A stretch of 15,721 nucleotides of DNA from CAZUVQ01 sp964623915 (lineage in GTDB: Bacteria > Bacillota > Clostridia > UMGS1883 > UMGS1540), in assembly GCA_964623915.1 (NCBI GenBank), contig CAZUVQ010000037.1, positions 1 through 15,721 on the forward strand. The letters are read 5' to 3'. Shown one piece after another: positions 14,267 through 15,721 of the stretch. Each line of letters starts with the position of its first letter. The first letter of the stretch is position 1. Below the pieces are notes generated by a model that was given only the letters and a program-made list of their open reading frames with translations, did not search any database and was not told the DNA's origin. The translations under genes and the position numbers were made by a program.

Positions 14267-15721
14267 ATGAGAAAAAATAAAAGCGTTTTACTGCTTGCAG
14301 TAAATTCAAAATATATTCATTCCGCCCTTGCCCCTTATTGTATTGCCGAGGGGCTTTTAAATTATTGCGATTATCCGCTTGATATAACTGTCTGCGAGGG
14401 TACAATTAACGAACAAACAGAAGTGATAGCAAAAAAAGCCACTGACACAAAGCCTGATATTTTAGGGATAAGCGTATATATATGGAACATAGAATATGTG
14501 AAAAGGCTGTTGCCGCTCATACGCAAAACGCTTCCCGATACAATTATAATTTTAGGCGGCCCCGAGGTCAGCTATAATCCATATGTTGTACTTATTGATA
14601 TGGAAGAAGCTGATTTTGTTGTTGGAGGAGAAGGCGAAAAACCATTTGCACGGCTTGTTTCATCGATTATTGAAGGCGGAGAAATAAAAAGTGATGGTGT
14701 AAGCTACAGAAAAAATAATGAAATTTTCTATTCAGAACCCTTTGTGGATGATGGTGAATTTTCGTCCGGCGTAAGTGGCGAATACATTAAAGGATTAAAT
14801 GGCAGAATATCTTACATGGAGTCACAAAGGGGTTGCCCGTACTCATGCTCATTTTGCCTTTCGGGCAGATGCGGTAAGCTTCATTATTTACCGATTGACA
14901 GGGTTTTTGCAGATATGCTCTCTTTATCTGGCAGCGGAAGCAAAACTGTTAAATTTGTAGACAGAACGTTTAATTCAGATAAAAAAAGAGCAAAATCAAT
15001 CATAGATTTTATTACTGACAATTATGGTAAAAGAATACCTTACGGTATTTGCTTTCATTTTGAAATTGCCGCCGATATATTAGATGATGAGCTTCTTTTA
15101 GCTTTTTCACGCGCTCCGCAAGGCGCAATTCAGCTTGAGGCAGGGCTTCAAAGCTTCAACCCACAGACGCTTTCTGCAATAAGCCGCAGGACAAATCTTG
15201 AAAAAATAGAGGAAAACATAAAAAAAATTATTTTTTTTCAAAACATACATGTTCATTTAGATCTTATTGCAGGTCTGCCAAAAGAAAGCATGGAATCCTT
15301 TCTTTTGGGGTTTGACAGGGCATATAAATTAAAACCTCACATGCTGCAGCTTGGATTTTTAAAGCTCTTGCACGGCTCCGCCATGGAAGATGAATATACA
15401 GAGGCAACATTCAGCAAAGAACCTCCCTATGAGGTTTTAAAAACGCCTTTTATTTCAGAGGTTGAATTATCAAAATTACACAAAATGGAGGATGCATTTG
15501 AAAAGATTTACTGTTCCGGCAGGTTTCGCAGAACCCTTGATTATGTTTTAGACACAACAAAAATGTTGCCCTCATCCCTTTTTATGATGCTTGGAAATGA
15601 GCTTGTCGACACAGAAAAATGCAGCCTTTTTGATTATACGGCTAAAGTTTTTGAGTTTTTTTCAGCGCTTTCCGGCATCAATCATGAAATACTGCGTGAT
15701 ATGATGGCTGTGGATTATATA
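14267..15721 (+). CDS. B12-binding-like/radical SAM protein, DUF4080-like, 3' end outside window
   Basis: 485 residues are visible and the frame is still open at the right edge, so the gene is partial. Residues about 1-130 form a Rossmann-like B12-binding-type domain (SVLLLAVNSKYIHSALAPY, ILGISVYIWN, ILGGPEVSYNP, VVGGEGEKPF). I see no DxHxxG motif, so a cobalamin, if bound, would not use the classical His ligand. The radical SAM core starts near 180: RGCPYSCSFC gives the iron-sulfur cysteines C190, C194 and C197 (CX3CX2C). EAGLQSFNP and HLDLIAGLP are usual later barrel motifs. The C-terminal part (about 390 on) resembles the DUF4080 tail of clostridial proteins, whose reaction is unknown. AAAAGGTG lies about 9 bases before the ATG. 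The substrate cannot be predicted. Confidence 0.9.
   Translation, partial: MRKNKSVLLLAVNSKYIHSALAPYCIAEGLLNYCDYPLDITVCEGTINEQTEVIAKKATDTKPDILGISVYIWNIEYVKRLLPLIRKTLPDTIIILGGPEVSYNPYVVLIDMEEADFVVGGEGEKPFARLVSSIIEGGEIKSDGVSYRKNNEIFYSEPFVDDGEFSSGVSGEYIKGLNGRISYMESQRGCPYSCSFCLSGRCGKLHYLPIDRVFADMLSLSGSGSKTVKFVDRTFNSDKKRAKSIIDFITDNYGKRIPYGICFHFEIAADILDDELLLAFSRAPQGAIQLEAGLQSFNPQTLSAISRRTNLEKIEENIKKIIFFQNIHVHLDLIAGLPKESMESFLLGFDRAYKLKPHMLQLGFLKLLHGSAMEDEYTEATFSKEPPYEVLKTPFISEVELSKLHKMEDAFEKIYCSGRFRRTLDYVLDTTKMLPSSLFMMLGNELVDTEKCSLFDYTAKVFEFFSALSGINHEILRDMMAVDYI

Noticed and set aside
14065..14280. Small plus-strand open frame across the yhbY start and the divergent promoters
   Set aside because: It overlaps yhbY and both promoter elements, and its low-complexity protein has no recognisable family.

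Overview
The window looks like chromosome of a low-GC, monoderm, clostridia-like Firmicute. The DNA is AT-rich with A/T-biased third codon positions, ribosome-binding sites are strong GGAGG-type, promoters are sigma-A-like, and there is a sepF/divIVA division cluster. MutL is of the endonuclease type, as expected where MutH is absent. I cannot place the genus.

Region 1 (about 17-12621, + strand) is one long run of ten co-directional genes with overlaps or short gaps. The order is mutS, mutL (mismatch repair), miaA (tRNA A37 prenylation), a membrane-anchored HlyD/lipoyl-type adaptor of unknown role, yggS (PLP homeostasis), sepF and divIVA (cell division and polarity), ileS (isoleucyl-tRNA synthetase), lspA (lipoprotein signal peptidase) and an RluD-family pseudouridine synthase. 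The second half is the block that lies downstream of ftsZ in Bacillus (ylmE-ylmF-ylmG-ylmH-divIVA-ileS-lspA-ylyB), here without ylmG and ylmH. The only convincing promoter I see is in front of mutS. No intrinsic terminator is visible inside the run.

Region 2 (12618-14195, - strand) runs leftward. yhbY (ribosome-associated RNA-binding protein) has its own near-consensus promoter. A second promoter follows, then an ECF-transporter S component whose stop overlaps the start of a uridine-kinase-like P-loop kinase. The pair could be an uptake and phosphorylation module. The kinase converges on the rluD-family gene with a 4-nt overlap.

Region 3 (14215-15721, + strand) starts with a promoter divergent from that of yhbY. 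It drives a B12-binding/radical SAM protein of DUF4080-like appearance, which runs off the right edge.

No RNA genes, mobile elements, CRISPR arrays, riboswitches or T-box leaders were recognised. No stretch longer than 300 bases lacks a gene. Overall this is a housekeeping region. The points worth checking are the adaptor, the S-component/kinase pair, the altered MutL and DivIVA motifs, and the gene order. I see no clear new defence or mobile system.
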